Assembly (NCBI GenBank): GCA_025765615.1
Contig: JAIVFJ010000028.1
Coordinates: 398,360-462,359, forward strand
DNA from: Zopfochytrium polystomum
Taxonomy: Eukaryota > Chytridiomycota > Chytridiomycetes > Chytridiales > Chytridiaceae
Length of the DNA: 64,000 bases
Direction: 5' to 3'
The position numbers and the translations under genes are program-made. A model generated the notes under the pieces. It was not told the DNA's origin, searched no databases, and saw only the letters and a program-made list of their open reading frames with translations. Below are positions 23,183-34,466 of this stretch, one piece after another (position 1 is the stretch's first letter; every line of letters starts with the position of its first letter).

Positions 23183-24792
23183 TTAGCACGTGATGCCGCA
23201 GATGGAGGCGACTTCGCCGACGCAAACACTGTCCCACGAATTGCTGCCGCAGAACGAGTCCTGCGCGATGATCTGCGCGGCGCACGGGTCGCACGACGAC
23301 GTCAGCTTGGCGCCCGTCGAGCAGATCGAGTGCGCGCAAGACGATGAAGTGGTGCTGGTCGTGGGCGACGAAGTGGTCTTTGTCGAAGTCGACGTCGTCT
23401 TGGTCGACGTGGACGTCGTCTTTGTCGAAGTCGACGACGTCGTGGACGACTTGGCGGTGGAGGTTGTGGTCGGGGTCGCGGTGGTCGAGCTGCCCGGGTG
23501 CACCGCGAGGGCGAACCCGACGCGCGCGTTGGCCTTGTCGTACACGCTGTAGTACTGCCTCAAGAAAATGTCGCCCAGGATGCCGACGGTCGACTCGGTC
23601 GCGCCGCGGGTGACCCCCGACACGCACGTGCCGTCGCCGTTGTCGAGCACGTACACGCTCGCCGGGATCGAGTACTTGACGCCGTTCAGCGTCAGCGTGA
23701 ACGGCGAGCCGGTGCTGCTCTTGGTGCAGTCGATTGCGTACGCGCCCGTCGACGACGAGTACGCGGACGCCCCGATCGCCTTGTTGATCCCGTCCGCCGC
23801 CGCGTTGTCCAGGATGATCAGCGTTGTGCCCGTGTCGGCGATGAAGCTCTTGACGGAGCCGTCCAGCGCGCCCGACGTCGACCCCGCGGCCCACTTGGCG
23901 CCGACCCACGACATTTGCCAGTACGTCTGCGAGTTGAGCGGGATGTAGTTGAACGAGCCGGTGTACTTGGACGGGTCCGTCCCGCCGATGGTCACCTCGC
24001 CGCTGTCGGTCTTGTCCTTTCCGTTGGACAGGTAAAAGGCGAATTCGTTGTTGGCCAGGTTCAGCGCGTCGATCCAGTTGGTGTTGCTGGCGCCCGCCGA
24101 GGCGATGTTGGAAATGCTGGCGTACGCGAGGCCCATGAGCCCGTCGCCGACGCCGGAGAAGCCGGTCTCGGAGGTGGACACGCCGAACGAGATGGAGGCG
24201 GACAAGCCGGCCATCTGCACGGGGCCCTTGTACACCTTGCCGCCGACGGAACCGGAGCCGTAGGAGGTGGTCCAGGTCAGCCCGGTGGACGATAGCGTCG
24301 AGTCGGACGTCTTGACGGCGGACTGGCCCGAGACGCCGCACGACTGGTCGGAGGACTTGCAGTTGGGCCCGCGGAACCACGTGTCGGACGATCCGGTGTC
24401 GAGGTCGAGCAGGAACGACTGCCCGTTGCCGAGCGTCACGGGGGCGTTGTACAGCTCGTCGGACTCGTTCGTCAGCGGGGCGGACGACTGCCTGCGCTCG
24501 AGGGTCGAGTTGGTCGCCTGGAAGCGGTGCGCCCAGCGCTTGATGGCGCGGTGGGTGTTGTGGGACTTTGCGTTGGCGGGCTTGGAAATGGCAACCTAGG
24601 TTTTGATTTTGTTTCGGCGGGAGTGGACAGAGGCTGTCTGTGAGAAATCTCCCGAATCCGCACCCCCCTTCCCTTCCCTTCCCTGCTTCTTACCTTGTGG
24701 ATGACAGCCGAGGCAACAGTGTCAAGGGGAGCAGCCGAAGCAGACGCGACGGCCAAGGAGGCGGCAGCGAGAAGGATGGAAACCAGCTTCAT
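23183..24792 (-). CDS. Secreted A1 aspartic protease with C-terminal Cys module
   Basis: Two exons (24694-24792, 23183-24595) give 503 residues. Residues 1-22 are a signal peptide (MKLVSILLAAASLAVASASA), then a propeptide with a basic ERR site near 74. The pepsin-type domain has both catalytic motifs: DTGSSD (Asp about 99) and ADTGTTL (Asp about 287). After the catalytic domain comes a Ser/Thr linker built from repeated TSTKT units, then about 50 residues with eight or more cysteines (CAHSICSTGAKL, SCDPC, FCGSNSWDSVCVGEV). The tail looks like a small disulfide-bonded module on a mucin-like stalk, possibly for wall or substrate binding; that role is inferred. A TATAAAAA motif sits about 150 bases upstream of the ATG. 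Confidence 0.9.
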
Positions 24793-24941
24793 GATTATTG
24801 TCAAACTTGAGAGTAGTGGTAGTAGGAGTATTACTAGGAGAAATTAGGTGGCTGCTAGAGGCCCTTATCACAGGAGGATGAGGTACGAGGAGGGAGTGAG
24901 GTTGCGGATGAAGGGTTGGAGGGGGTCGGGCCGGGAGGCGG

Positions 24942-24949
24942 TTTTTATA
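24942..24949 (-). promoter_or_regulatory. Probable TATA box of the aspartic protease gene
   Basis: Read on the minus strand the site is TATAAAAA within GCTATAAAAACC. It lies about 150 bases upstream of the protease ATG in otherwise GC-rich DNA, an acceptable distance for a fungal TATA element plus leader. Confidence 0.45.
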
Positions 24950-25321
24950 GCGACGTGGAAGGCGAAAAGGCCTTCCGCTTCCAATGCGTGTGTGTGTTTG
25001 TGTGTGTGTGTCCGTTGCGCTTGTTGGTTCGTTCCGTCTGTTCTCTGTCTGTCTGTCTGTCCATCTGTTTGTCTGTATCGCGGATCGGGAGAACCAATGG
25101 AAAGGCGCAATTCCCTGACACGTCCACGTGCCACGCGCAAGAATTTCTGAATTTGGGGGGCTGGACATCAACTCCTTATTGGGTTAAATACACACCTACT
25201 GGATTGGGTGTGGTGGACCCAATGCTTTGCCCATTTGGGCAGCCCCCACACATGGCTGCGGCCGGATGCGGAAGAGTTTGCGTTGGGGTGATCGAGAAAA
25301 CAAGGAAAACGGTTCTGTTTG

Positions 25322-25386
<65 letters not shown>

Positions 25387-27472
25387 AGAGAGATAGAGAG
25401 AGACAGAGAGATAAGAAATTTCCTTGGTGAACCGATTTCGTCCACCGGCGAACCGGTCCGCGCACCCGAAAAAACTTTTACAGTTTCCGCCAAATTTGCT
25501 TTTTCGATCGAGTTCGGGTGGAATCGAAACAGCCGTCCGGTCAAGTCCGCCCGCGGAAAAAAAGACAGTAAGGCGGACGACGACGCAGCGATTGCGTCTT
25601 CGCCCGTTCATCAGTGGACTTTGAAATAAAGCTACATTACCTCATGGCCTCCTCCAACCATCAGGTATCATGAAATGGGTTTTGCACGCGTAACGGGGGT
25701 GGGATCTCTGTCGAATCTGGCGGTTCACGAGGAAGATAATTATACAAGGCAACTTAAACGCCAGGCGGGACTATCTTCTTCTGCTATCATTCTATAGGTT
25801 ACTTGAGCGGCAAAGTAGAAACAAAAAGAAAGGACCGTCATTTATTTGTCTGGACTGACTCGCATGGTCCGCCGAAGTTGGCTGGCTGGCTACCCAAAGT
25901 GGTCTGGGGCATCCCGTTGCCATTGGTTGTCATTTTGGTGCGACTGCAGCCAGGTGCAGGGAATTCAGACCAATTTTTGCACATTTCTGGCGTATTTTTA
26001 ACGCTGGTTGGGTTTTTTATAATTGCATATCCACAAGCGTTCCGGGGACCTAGCGTGCCAAAGCAATGCAAGTAGCCGCACACAAACCAGTCAGAACGCA
26101 GAACATCCCCCTGATTCCTCCCAACCAGAATCCACTACCCAATCAAAGATTGAATACACAAGGTCGGAAGGAAAAGCTCCGCCTGCCGCCTCCCTCTCCG
26201 TCTCACCCTTTTTTCCCGCACCAAAAACCTCATTGAAGGGCGCCACGAAAAGCGCCAGAAGGTAGAGAGCAAGACCAACTTCCTGGGTACGTAAGATCGC
26301 TCGCACAAAGCGCGGAGGACACGGAAAAGGAGAGTGCGGTGGGGGAGGGGCATAAAGCAAAGGCAAAGATCGGTTCGTCTGGGAGCCCCGATACCGTCGC
26401 AAATGGCGGGCGACGCGCGCCAGCCGGCCGCCGCCTCTCTTGGGGGAAAAAGTTTCATCAGGTTTGAACGCTTTCGAGCCAGTGGCAAAAGCAATGGTTG
26501 GAGAGCTCACGCTGATTTTGGGGTTATCAGCCAATCTTTTCCGGCCGTTGCCTTTGCCGCTGGTTCAAAAAGCGTTCAAACTTGATATGCTACGTAGGAC
26601 GATACCGAGCCCCTTGAGGCAATATGACCGGCTGTGAAAGGTCGTTTGCATGTGGACTTGCTGACAACACCACGAAGCATCCTTGCGAATCCTTCAAAAA
26701 AAAAAAAAAAAAAGCTGGAGCAATAACTTACAAGGAGATTGTGAGATCCTGGGCGGAACGAGGAGGGAGTGGGGCCCAGTGTTCTCGCGCGCGCCCGCCG
26801 CACCCAACAACCCGCCGTCGCTGCAATCTTGGCGATAACGCATGACAGCCCTTGGTTGGTGGGGGTGGTCGTTCTTCTTTGTTTCGGTTGAAAGGGTGTT
26901 GGAAACAAAAACAAAACATAAAAAAAAATACAAATAAAATAAAAAAATGCGGTCTGTTGGAAGGATGGTTTTATTTTGCTTGGCATCCTGAATCAGTCCG
27001 ACCTGCGAGACCCGCCAAGGACTTGGCGACGAACCCGTAAAGGAAAAGACAATCGGAGCGGGGCAGCAGCTGTATGGGGCAGCTGTATGGGGGGTTGTCT
27101 CCATTGCTCGACGCCCGCTCGTCGCTCTTTTTCATTCAGGGAAAGTTCCCAGACTTTGGTGCGGATGGGTTCGGAGAGCGTATTTCTTTATTGTTATGTT
27201 GGGTCTCCGGCCCCGAAACACACGCTCTTCGCTCTTTGGGTCGCCTCTCCGCCCGCCCCGTCTCGCACGTTCGCTAACCCCTTCTCCCGAAAAATGGAAG
27301 GAAGGCGTGGTGAAAAATGAGAAATGTCAAAAAAAAAAAAAAAAAAAAAAAATAGGAGCAACGTTTTTAAAGGAAACTGGAGGGAAAACTACTTGGGAGG
27401 AAAGGAGGATGGGGAGAGGGTGTTCGAGCCGTTCGCGCAGCGAAACGGTAATCAAACAACCTTATCTCGGTG

Positions 27473-27503
<31 letters not shown>

Positions 27504-27536
27504 CGGGTTGTGCAAAGCGCGCCACTTTGTTTTTTT
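24950..27536. other. 2.6-kb intergenic region between two secreted-protein genes
   Basis: I find no gene. It holds a GA tract (25321-25384) and A runs (26696-26713, 27330-27352, 27474-27502). Open frames such as the 90-codon + frame at 25803-26075 show no signal peptide, motif or repeat structure that would support coding. The left end is the promoter of the protease gene and the right end the 3' flank of the Cip1-like gene. Confidence 0.45.
25321..25384. repeat. (GA)n microsatellite
   Basis: A nearly pure GA tract of about 60 bases, with one interruption. Similar GA/CT tracts lie at 13838-13866, 30688-30768 (CT), 33499-33556, 46607-46641 (CT) and 51272-51303 (CT). Confidence 0.9.
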
Positions 27537-27675
27537 TTAAGCTGTTGCGGCGGCAGCCGCAGTGACAACGACGACCGACACGGTCTTTGCGACCGTAATG
27601 GTTACCCTCGTGACGGCCTGCGCGGACGCCGTCGTCGTCATGGTGGCCACCTTGGTCGTCGTCGGCGCGGCGGCG

Positions 27676-27713
<38 letters not shown>

Positions 27714-28883
27714 GGAGGAGGAGGACGCAGACGAAGCGGCGGCTTTGTTTGTCGTCATGGTCGTGTTGATGCTGACCGTCGCCTGCGTGGCGACAGATGC
27801 AGAGGTGACTGTCGATGTGACTGTCGAGGTGACGGTTGGCGACGCCGACGCCGTTTGCGTTGCCACCGCGGTCGTCGGCACCGCGGCTTTTGGCGACGTT
27901 GTCGTCGTGGTTGTAGTCGACGACGACGACGACGGCGACGAAGACGTCGAGGCACCGGCGCCGCCGCCGCCGCCGGTGGTGGTGGTGGTGGTGGTGGTGG
28001 TGCCGGCGGCGGCGCACCCGATGGGCTGCGAGCTGAGCACCAAGTCGTCCAAAAACACGGTAAAGCTCTGCGGGGTCGCCTGAAAGTTCCACCACCCGAT
28101 GGCGATCTGGTTCCACTTTGGGAACACCAAGTCCGCGGCCTGGTTCCCGCCGTGCACCTTTTGCGACACGGTCAGCTGCGGCTGCGGCACGCCGTCCATG
28201 GACACGGTGACCGAGTTGTCGGCGGCGTTGACAAAGTACTCGAAGCACACGTACTTTGCGTTGACGGCGGGCTGCGTGGTCTTCCAGTTCGTCCAGTCGC
28301 CCGTCGGCCCGCCGTCGGCGCCGACGCCCCAGAACGTGTTCTGCCCGACGCCCTGCCCCGGGATGAACTGGCCGCCGACGGGCCGCAGCATGGTGCCGTC
28401 GCCGACGCCCGTCAGCTGCACGTTGATCCAGTGCGAAAAGTCCGGCTGGATCGGGAACGCGTTGACAAACAGGTTCATGCGGCCGTAGAACGAGTTGGAC
28501 GCCGGCGGCGCGAAGGTCGTCGGCACCAGCAGCGCCTTGCCGTTGCCCGTCACGTCCAGCCGCAGCGCCTTTTTGCCGTTCGCCGGGTTCGTCGAGTCGA
28601 TCGACACCATGGCGTTGGTCGTCTGCACGGTCCACAGCGGGCTGGTGGCGGCGTTGAGCGCCTCAAAGTCCTCGGAGAAGAAGACTTGGGCGGACACAGG
28701 CGCGGGGGCGATGAGGACGACGAGGGCGAGGGTTAGGGCGAGTAACCGTAGGGCGAGGGCGGCGGTGGTGGGGGCCTTCTTGGTGGTGGTGGACTTGGCG
28801 TCAAAAAGGGCTAGGCGAGCAGCGCCGGCGGCGCCAGCGGCGGCGGCTGCCGTCGTGGAGGTGGTTGCTGCGATGACGGCCAT
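27537..28883 (-). CDS. Cip1-like secreted protein with Ala/Thr-rich tail
   Basis: One exon of 448 residues. After about 43 residues, a hydrophobic segment (LRLLALTLALVVLIAPAPVSA) can act as signal peptide or anchor. A globular domain of about 215 residues follows. Its blocks FFSEDFEALN, NGKKALRLDV, SFYGRMNLFV, the Trp-rich WTNWKTTQ, YVCFEYFV and the closing FLDDLVLSSQPIGC resemble the jelly-roll core of fungal Cip1 and related bacterial proteins (polysaccharide-lyase-like; a paired YGRM and WIDDV..IGC end). The rest is Thr, Ser, Ala, Gly runs, expected to be O-glycosylated and wall-exposed. It is likely involved in polysaccharide degradation or attachment. The long segment before the hydrophobic stretch is unusual, so the start may be wrong. 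Confidence 0.65.
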
Positions 28884-29143
28884 GGCGTGGAAAGAAGTCT
28901 CCCTCCTCTTTTTTATTTTATTTTATTTTATTTTTATCTTTTTTTTTTTTTTTTTTTGTAGACAATGAGACGGAGGAGACAAGCCAGATATCCTCATGCG
29001 GCCAGCCAGCATCAAGACAAAGCGCGCCTTTTTGCGTTGGTTGTTGGAAAATTCTTGCGGTTGGGCCGCTTGTCTTTGCCGCCAGCGAGGTTTTGATTGG
29101 CACACGGCCAGCAATAAATAGGCAGAAGTTGATCAAACGAAAG

Positions 29144-29175
<32 letters not shown>

Positions 29176-29551
29176 AAAAAAATAAAAAACCGTCTTTGTC
29201 AAAGCAGACATGAACGCATAACATCCGCACCATGTCCACGCTCCTTGCCGTCGTCCATCCCCCCAATCATTGATCTCGGACCTGGAAGGGGGAAGGAAGC
29301 AAGAGAGCAACGGTGGTGGGTTGTTCAAGTCGAAAAAAAAACGCGGGAAGGAGAAGAGGAGTGGGCTTGTCGGGGGGGGAAGTGGGTAGGACGACGACTT
29401 TTATTGGCGCCTGGCACGGTGCTCGGGCTTTGTCCCCAAAAATTCCCAACCCAACAGTGAGATTTCACCCGTTAAGTGACTGAAACTAACTTGGTTATTA
29501 ATACATCGCTGCCGAAAACAAGACAACAACCATAAAACTGCGTCGCATCGA

Positions 29552-29588
<37 letters not shown>

Positions 29589-29616
29589 ATCTCATCCCCA
29601 TCCCCTCCCCACAACA
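28884..29616. other. Intergenic region
   Basis: No gene seen. The left end is the promoter of the Cip1-like gene (minus strand). A and T runs lie at about 28937-28957, 29141-29173 and 29552-29585. The right end is the 3' flank of the stress-protein gene. Confidence 0.45.
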
Positions 29617-30468
29617 TCAAGCGCCCACCCCCACCCCCAAATCAAACACATCCTCCAAGCTCTCGACGCGCAGCAACCTCGCCGTCCCGCAATGCTTCCC
29701 CAAGTACCGCGACACGGAGCCCCGCAGCACCTCGATGGCGCCCAGCCCCTTCTTCTCGCCCTTCCTCCGCCTCCCGACCACCACAAAATCCGCCTTCTCC
29801 GCCGCCGCGACCGCCGCGATCCGCTCGCCGACCTGCCCCGCGAGCCCCACGGTTTCGATCCGGCTGAACGACGGGTCCACCATGCCGCGGAAGGACGCGA
29901 GGAGCCGGTGCTGGTGCGCGCGCTCGGGCGACACGTCGTACGGCTCGTACACGTTCGGTTTGAACACGACGTTCACAACAAAGACCCGGTCGACGCCCGG
30001 CCGGACGAGGTGCGCGAAGGACCAGAGGAAGGCCGTTTTGGAGTGGTCTGGAGGGATTGAGGCGGTTTGATCAGTCAGACGTTGGCGGGGGGTTTCCTTT
30101 CCTTAGGGACGGAACGCACCTTGCGCGTCCACCGCAATCACAACGACCCTCGGCGGGCCGACCAACGACGGCGTCGTCGCCGACGCCGAAGACGACGACG
30201 ACGACGCCGACGCCACAGCCGACGCCGAAGCCGACGCCGACGCTGCAGCGCCTTTGCGATCGCCGACGGCGTCGCGGTCGTGGTCGTCCTCGTCGACGAA
30301 CACGTCGCGGAACCGCGGCGGCGGCGGCTTCTGCTGCGTCTCGTCGTCGTCGACCGCGTTGGCGTCGACTTCGGATAAGGGCGGCGGCGGCCCGCGCGGG
30401 TCGTTCTGGTGGGAGAAGAAGGGGGCCGACGACGGAGACGACGACGACGAAGGGGATTTCGGTGACAT
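29617..30468 (-). CDS. Universal stress protein (UspA family)
   Basis: Two exons (30120-30468, 29617-30047) join in phase to 259 residues. An N-terminal disordered part (Ser, Asp and Ala-rich, about 105 residues) precedes the Usp fold: RVVVIAVDAQDHSKTAFLWS at about 107-126 (first strand and helix), VDRVFVVNVVFKP, and the nucleotide-loop region ADFVVVGRRRKGEKKG followed by LRGSVSRYLGKHC. The last elements match the G-2x-G-9x-G(S/T) ATP-binding loop only loosely (GRRRKG...RGSVS), so ATP binding is possible but not certain. Family members accumulate under stress; fungi often carry them with long disordered extensions. The intron interrupts the first helix and its splicing restores the motif. Confidence 0.82.
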
Positions 30469-30615
30469 TGTTTGTTGGTTGTTTCTTTTTGGCGGAGGCT
30501 AACGCTGAATGGAGAGGGAGGGCGATGGCGATGGCGATGGCGATGGCGATGGCGACGGCGCAGTTGCGGGGCGGTGACAGCGAGAGGCCGGAAACGGGAC
30601 ACGACTTTCTTTACC

Positions 30616-30623
30616 GTATATAG
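30616..30623 (-). promoter_or_regulatory. Possible TATA box of the stress-protein gene
   Basis: Minus-strand CTATATAC about 150 bases upstream of the ATG at 30468. It is isolated in GC-rich DNA. Support is positional only. Confidence 0.3.
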
Positions 30624-30707
30624 TCCTGCTGCGGGACAAGGAAAAAACCCAGTCAAAAGGAAGGGCAAGCTGGGGCGGGACTCTCGCTCTCTCTCTCTCT
30701 CCCTCTG

Positions 30708-30769
<62 letters not shown>

Positions 30770-30826
30770 CCTCTGCCTCTCGATCTCAAACTGGGGGAGT
30801 GTCTGTCTCGGTCTTGGCGCCCAGTT

Positions 30827-30861
<35 letters not shown>

Positions 30862-31113
30862 GACAAAGAAAAGAAAAAAAAAAGTGGAACGAACCCACAA
30901 CACAACAAAGCTGCTGGGTCCGAGCAAGGTGTTGTTCCATATCGTTGCTGGCTGCGCAATGGACTACTACGTCCGGAACGTGTCGGTCCAGGGCGGGGCT
31001 TCCAGAGCGTCGGCCGCCGCTGAAAAACCTCACAGTTTATAATACAAATGCGGGCATTTTTCCTTTCAGTATCTCCTTCCAATCCACCCGCGCGGAGTTC
31101 CCTTTTTTTTTCT
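30624..31113. other. Intergenic region with CT and A tracts
   Basis: Contains an 80-base CT tract (30688-30768) and a 30-base A run (30828-30857). No gene found. The right end is the 3' flank of the RING gene. Confidence 0.45.
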
Positions 31114-33279
31114 TCAAGAGACAATCCCCTCCAGCCCTTGGTCCACCCGCAGCCGGCACCTTAGGGAAAAAAAAAATAATAAATAATGGGTTTTCGAGTT
31201 TGGATGGATGAGAAAACAAAGCGGCACTACAAAAAACAGGGGAAATAAAAAAAAGAAAAAAAAAAGTGCATGCGACGACTCACACTGGACACACGGTCGA
31301 CGACTTTAACCACGTCTTCAAGCACTGGAGGGGCGAAGGGCGGGGGAGCGTTTTTAGCGAACTACGACTAATGACGGGCGCAAAACTCACCTCGGCGTGA
31401 AACCAATGCAAACACACGCCGCCCATCATCTCGTCGCCGGCCTCCACCTCGCCCAAACAAATCGCGCACGCCGCCTCCCCTTGCTCCTCGCCTCCTTCTT
31501 CCTTGCCGCCACCACCGCCAACAACGACGGCCCGCCGCGTCGGCAGCAGCCGCACCACGCGCTCCGGCAGGCCCGGCGGCGCCGCGGGCCCGATGCGCTC
31601 GCCCAGCGACAGCAGCGCCTCGTACGACATGCCGTCCACGTCCACGTCGTGCGGGTGGATAGGGGCACGCTGGCCCCTGCGGCCGCCGCCACGGCCGCGG
31701 CGACCGTGGTCGTGGTAGTAGAGCCTGCCGCCGCCGCCGCCGCCGCCGCCGCCGTCATGGCCGTCGTCGTCGTCGTAGGCGGCGTAGGCGCCCTGTCGCG
31801 GGTGTTCCCCGGCCCATGAGCGCCCGCGCCCGCGCCCGCGCGCCCGCGCGGGTACCCTTCCATCGCCGCCGGGCAGCAGCTGCGAGACCAGCAGCGCGTC
31901 GAGCAGCGCCGCGTCGTCGTCGTCGTCGCCGTCGTCGACGAACGGATTGCGGTTGGGGTGGTGGGTGTTCCCCCCGCCGACGCCGCCTTCGTCCGTGAGC
32001 CGGTACGACCGCCCGAGGAACGACGACGACGACGACGAAGACGACGAGGACGACGCGGCGGCCGCGCGGGGCCGCAGGCGCGTGTCGACGACCGCCGGCC
32101 GCCCCGTCGCGCCGCTGCTGCTGCCACCCGCCGCCGCCCGCGTTTTGGGCGGCCCGGCCGCGCGTCAGGGGTGGCGACCATTGCGTCGTCGTCGTCGTCG
32201 TCGTCGTCGGTGGTGGTCTCCGGCCGCTGGCGCGAGCCGCCGCGCGCTCCGCGGCGAGGATCGCCGACAGCGTCTGCGCGTTGCGGGCCTGTGTCACAAA
32301 CGCACACGCACACACGCGCGCGCCCAACACACACAAACGGTGAGCACAGGGTCAACCAAACACCACCCAAAAAAAACAGACACAACAAAAAAAAGAGGAG
32401 AAAAAAGAAAAAAACTAGAAACATTACATCGTCTGGCGACTGCAGGCACCCGTACTCCTCCGACTGCAGCAGCCGCGCAATGTACTCGTCGTCGGCCGTC
32501 GACGACGGCGTCCCCGCCAGCCGCGGCGTGCCTCCAAGGCTGCCGCCGCGGGCCGCCCGCGGCGTTGTCATGGCACGGCTCGCCGTCGCCGTCGAAGGCG
32601 GCGCGAATGCTGCGCCGCCGCCGCCGCCGCCGTCCGAGTCCGACCCGTCAATGTCGACAAGGACGGGGGCGGCGGTGGTGGCGGCCGCGCCCGCGGCGGG
32701 GACAGGTCGGGTGGTGGTGGGTGGAAATGCGTGCGGTGGGCGAGCGGTCCGATGCGGAGGATGAGGAGGATGGGCAGGCGGCGGCGACGGCGGGGATGTG
32801 CGCGCGCGCTTGCCCTTGCGCTCGGCCATTGCGGCGCCGTCGCTGGTGTCGTTGGCGTCGATGGAGTTGGCGTTGGCGTTGTAGTGGTGGTGGTGGTGGT
32901 GGTGGTAGTAGTCGTGGTCGCCGTTGTTGTTGTCGTCGTTCTCGGCGTCGTCGTCGTCGTCAACGACAACTGGGGTAACAGCGCTTGTTGTCGACGTCGT
33001 CGTCGTCGACTGCGATGACGACGGGCAGTAGTACTCCCTTCGCGCCCGCTTGCCGCCGCTGACGACGCCGCTACTACTGTTGCCGCCGAGGGCGTGGTGG
33101 TGAGGGAACAGAGGGAGGTGGGTGGTGGGCAGGTGGTGGTGGTGGTGGTGGTGGTGGTGGTGGTCGGAGCGATCGGACTTTGCATCGGCAGCAGTCGAAG
33201 CAGAATCAGAAGCAGATCCAGAAGCTCCGCCGCCGCCGTCGATGCCGCCGTTGCCGATGCCACCAAAGATGCCTGACAT
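31114..33279 (-). CDS. RING-H2 E3 ubiquitin ligase-like protein
   Basis: Exons 32428-33279, 32179-32288, 31391-32120, 31284-31324 and 31114-31159 join to 592 residues. The C-terminus forms a complete RING-H2 (C3H2C3): CAICLGEVEAGDEMM, then GVCLHWFHAECLKTWLKSS and CPVCRL; three exons contribute, and the last two introns must be removed to complete it. The rest is disordered: a run of ten His near residue 40, Asp/Asn/His tracts, Ser and Gly runs, with a helical patch EYIARLLQSEE near 270. RING-H2 proteins recruit E2 enzymes and ubiquitinate partners; no membrane helix is seen, so it is likely soluble. The 58-base intron at 32121-32178 is inferred only because it reconciles two frames; a sequencing frameshift is the alternative. 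Confidence 0.72.
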
Positions 33280-33498
33280 GTCTGATTCTTTCCTTTTCTT
33301 ATTTTTTTATTTATTTTTTTATTCCTTTTTTTTTTCCCTTTTTTCTTTTTTCGTCTTCCCAACCAACAAGTGCTTGCCACCCAAATGAAGAAGGACCAAG
33401 TTATAGAACGCGGCTCCTACCAATACTACTACTGCTCCTCGCTACTACTGCCTGCCTGCCTGCTGCTACTGCTGCTGCTGCCCACCACCACCGCGTCT

Positions 33499-33552
<54 letters not shown>

Positions 33553-34466
33553 GAGGCAGCGAGACAGATATGACGAACTCGAAGAACAAGATGAAACAAC
33601 ACGAAAACATGCAGTACAGAAAAAAAAACAAAAAAAAAACCGAAGAGGATCCAGCCTCTTACTCCCCCTCCCCTCCCCCACCCCCTCCCATCCCTTTGCC
33701 CTGGTGGGGTAAACGCGCTTGTAACAAACACAAATATCTAAAGGTAAAAAAAAAAAAAAAGCAAACTTGGAGGCCCCGAGTCGGCGCCAGGGGGCAGGGT
33801 TTTGGGAGCGGGACAAACTGAAACAAGAGAAAAAAAATGAAAGAGAAGGGAAGAGTGATAAGGTGTGCATAGGGGGTTGCGAACCCCCGGTCAAGTCGGT
33901 CAGTCAGTCAGTGCATGGGTTAGGGGGGGGGGGGAAGAGAGTCGTAAGGCAAACGTACGACACACACAACACGTGCAGAAGTTAGTGAGAGTGAGCCAGA
34001 GAGAAAGGAGCAAAAAGAAGAAAAGGCAGACGAGGGCAGACACGACAAACTAGAGCCGTTTCAAGAGAGAGACGAAAAAAAAAAAAATGGGGCAAACACG
34101 AGAGCCACAGAGCCCGGTTAGCCGCGGGATTCGTAAGACAGGGACAGAAGCAGAACAAGGCTTACAAACAAAAAAAAAGTGCAAGAGATGTGGGGGTCGG
34201 GGGTAATAACATGACGCTGGGTCCCCATGATTCAGAGAGAGAAAAGGTCCGTTTCAGAATTGGTAATATAAAAAAAAAAAAAACTAACATGGAGAACAGC
34301 GCGAAACCAGCAAGAAATACGATCACTGATCGTTTCTCGCATCCCTGCTCATCCCCTCAAGCATAAAGGGGGATAACAAACTAGACACCGTCATCACTTC
34401 AACAAACCAACAAACCGGAAACAAAGGATTGATTTCTTGCTTCTTTCTTTTTTTTTTAAAGTGGCA
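33280..34466. other. Intergenic region
   Basis: No gene found. It has a GA tract (33499-33556), a T-rich block (33295-33357), a 9-base G run near 33925 and several A runs. It holds the promoter of the RING gene (left) and the 3' flank of the TPR-PH gene (right). Confidence 0.45.

Noticed and set aside
25803..26075. 90-codon + frame with hydrophobic segments
   Set aside because: No start context, conserved motif or splice partner. Its hydrophobic stretch is not followed by any recognisable domain.
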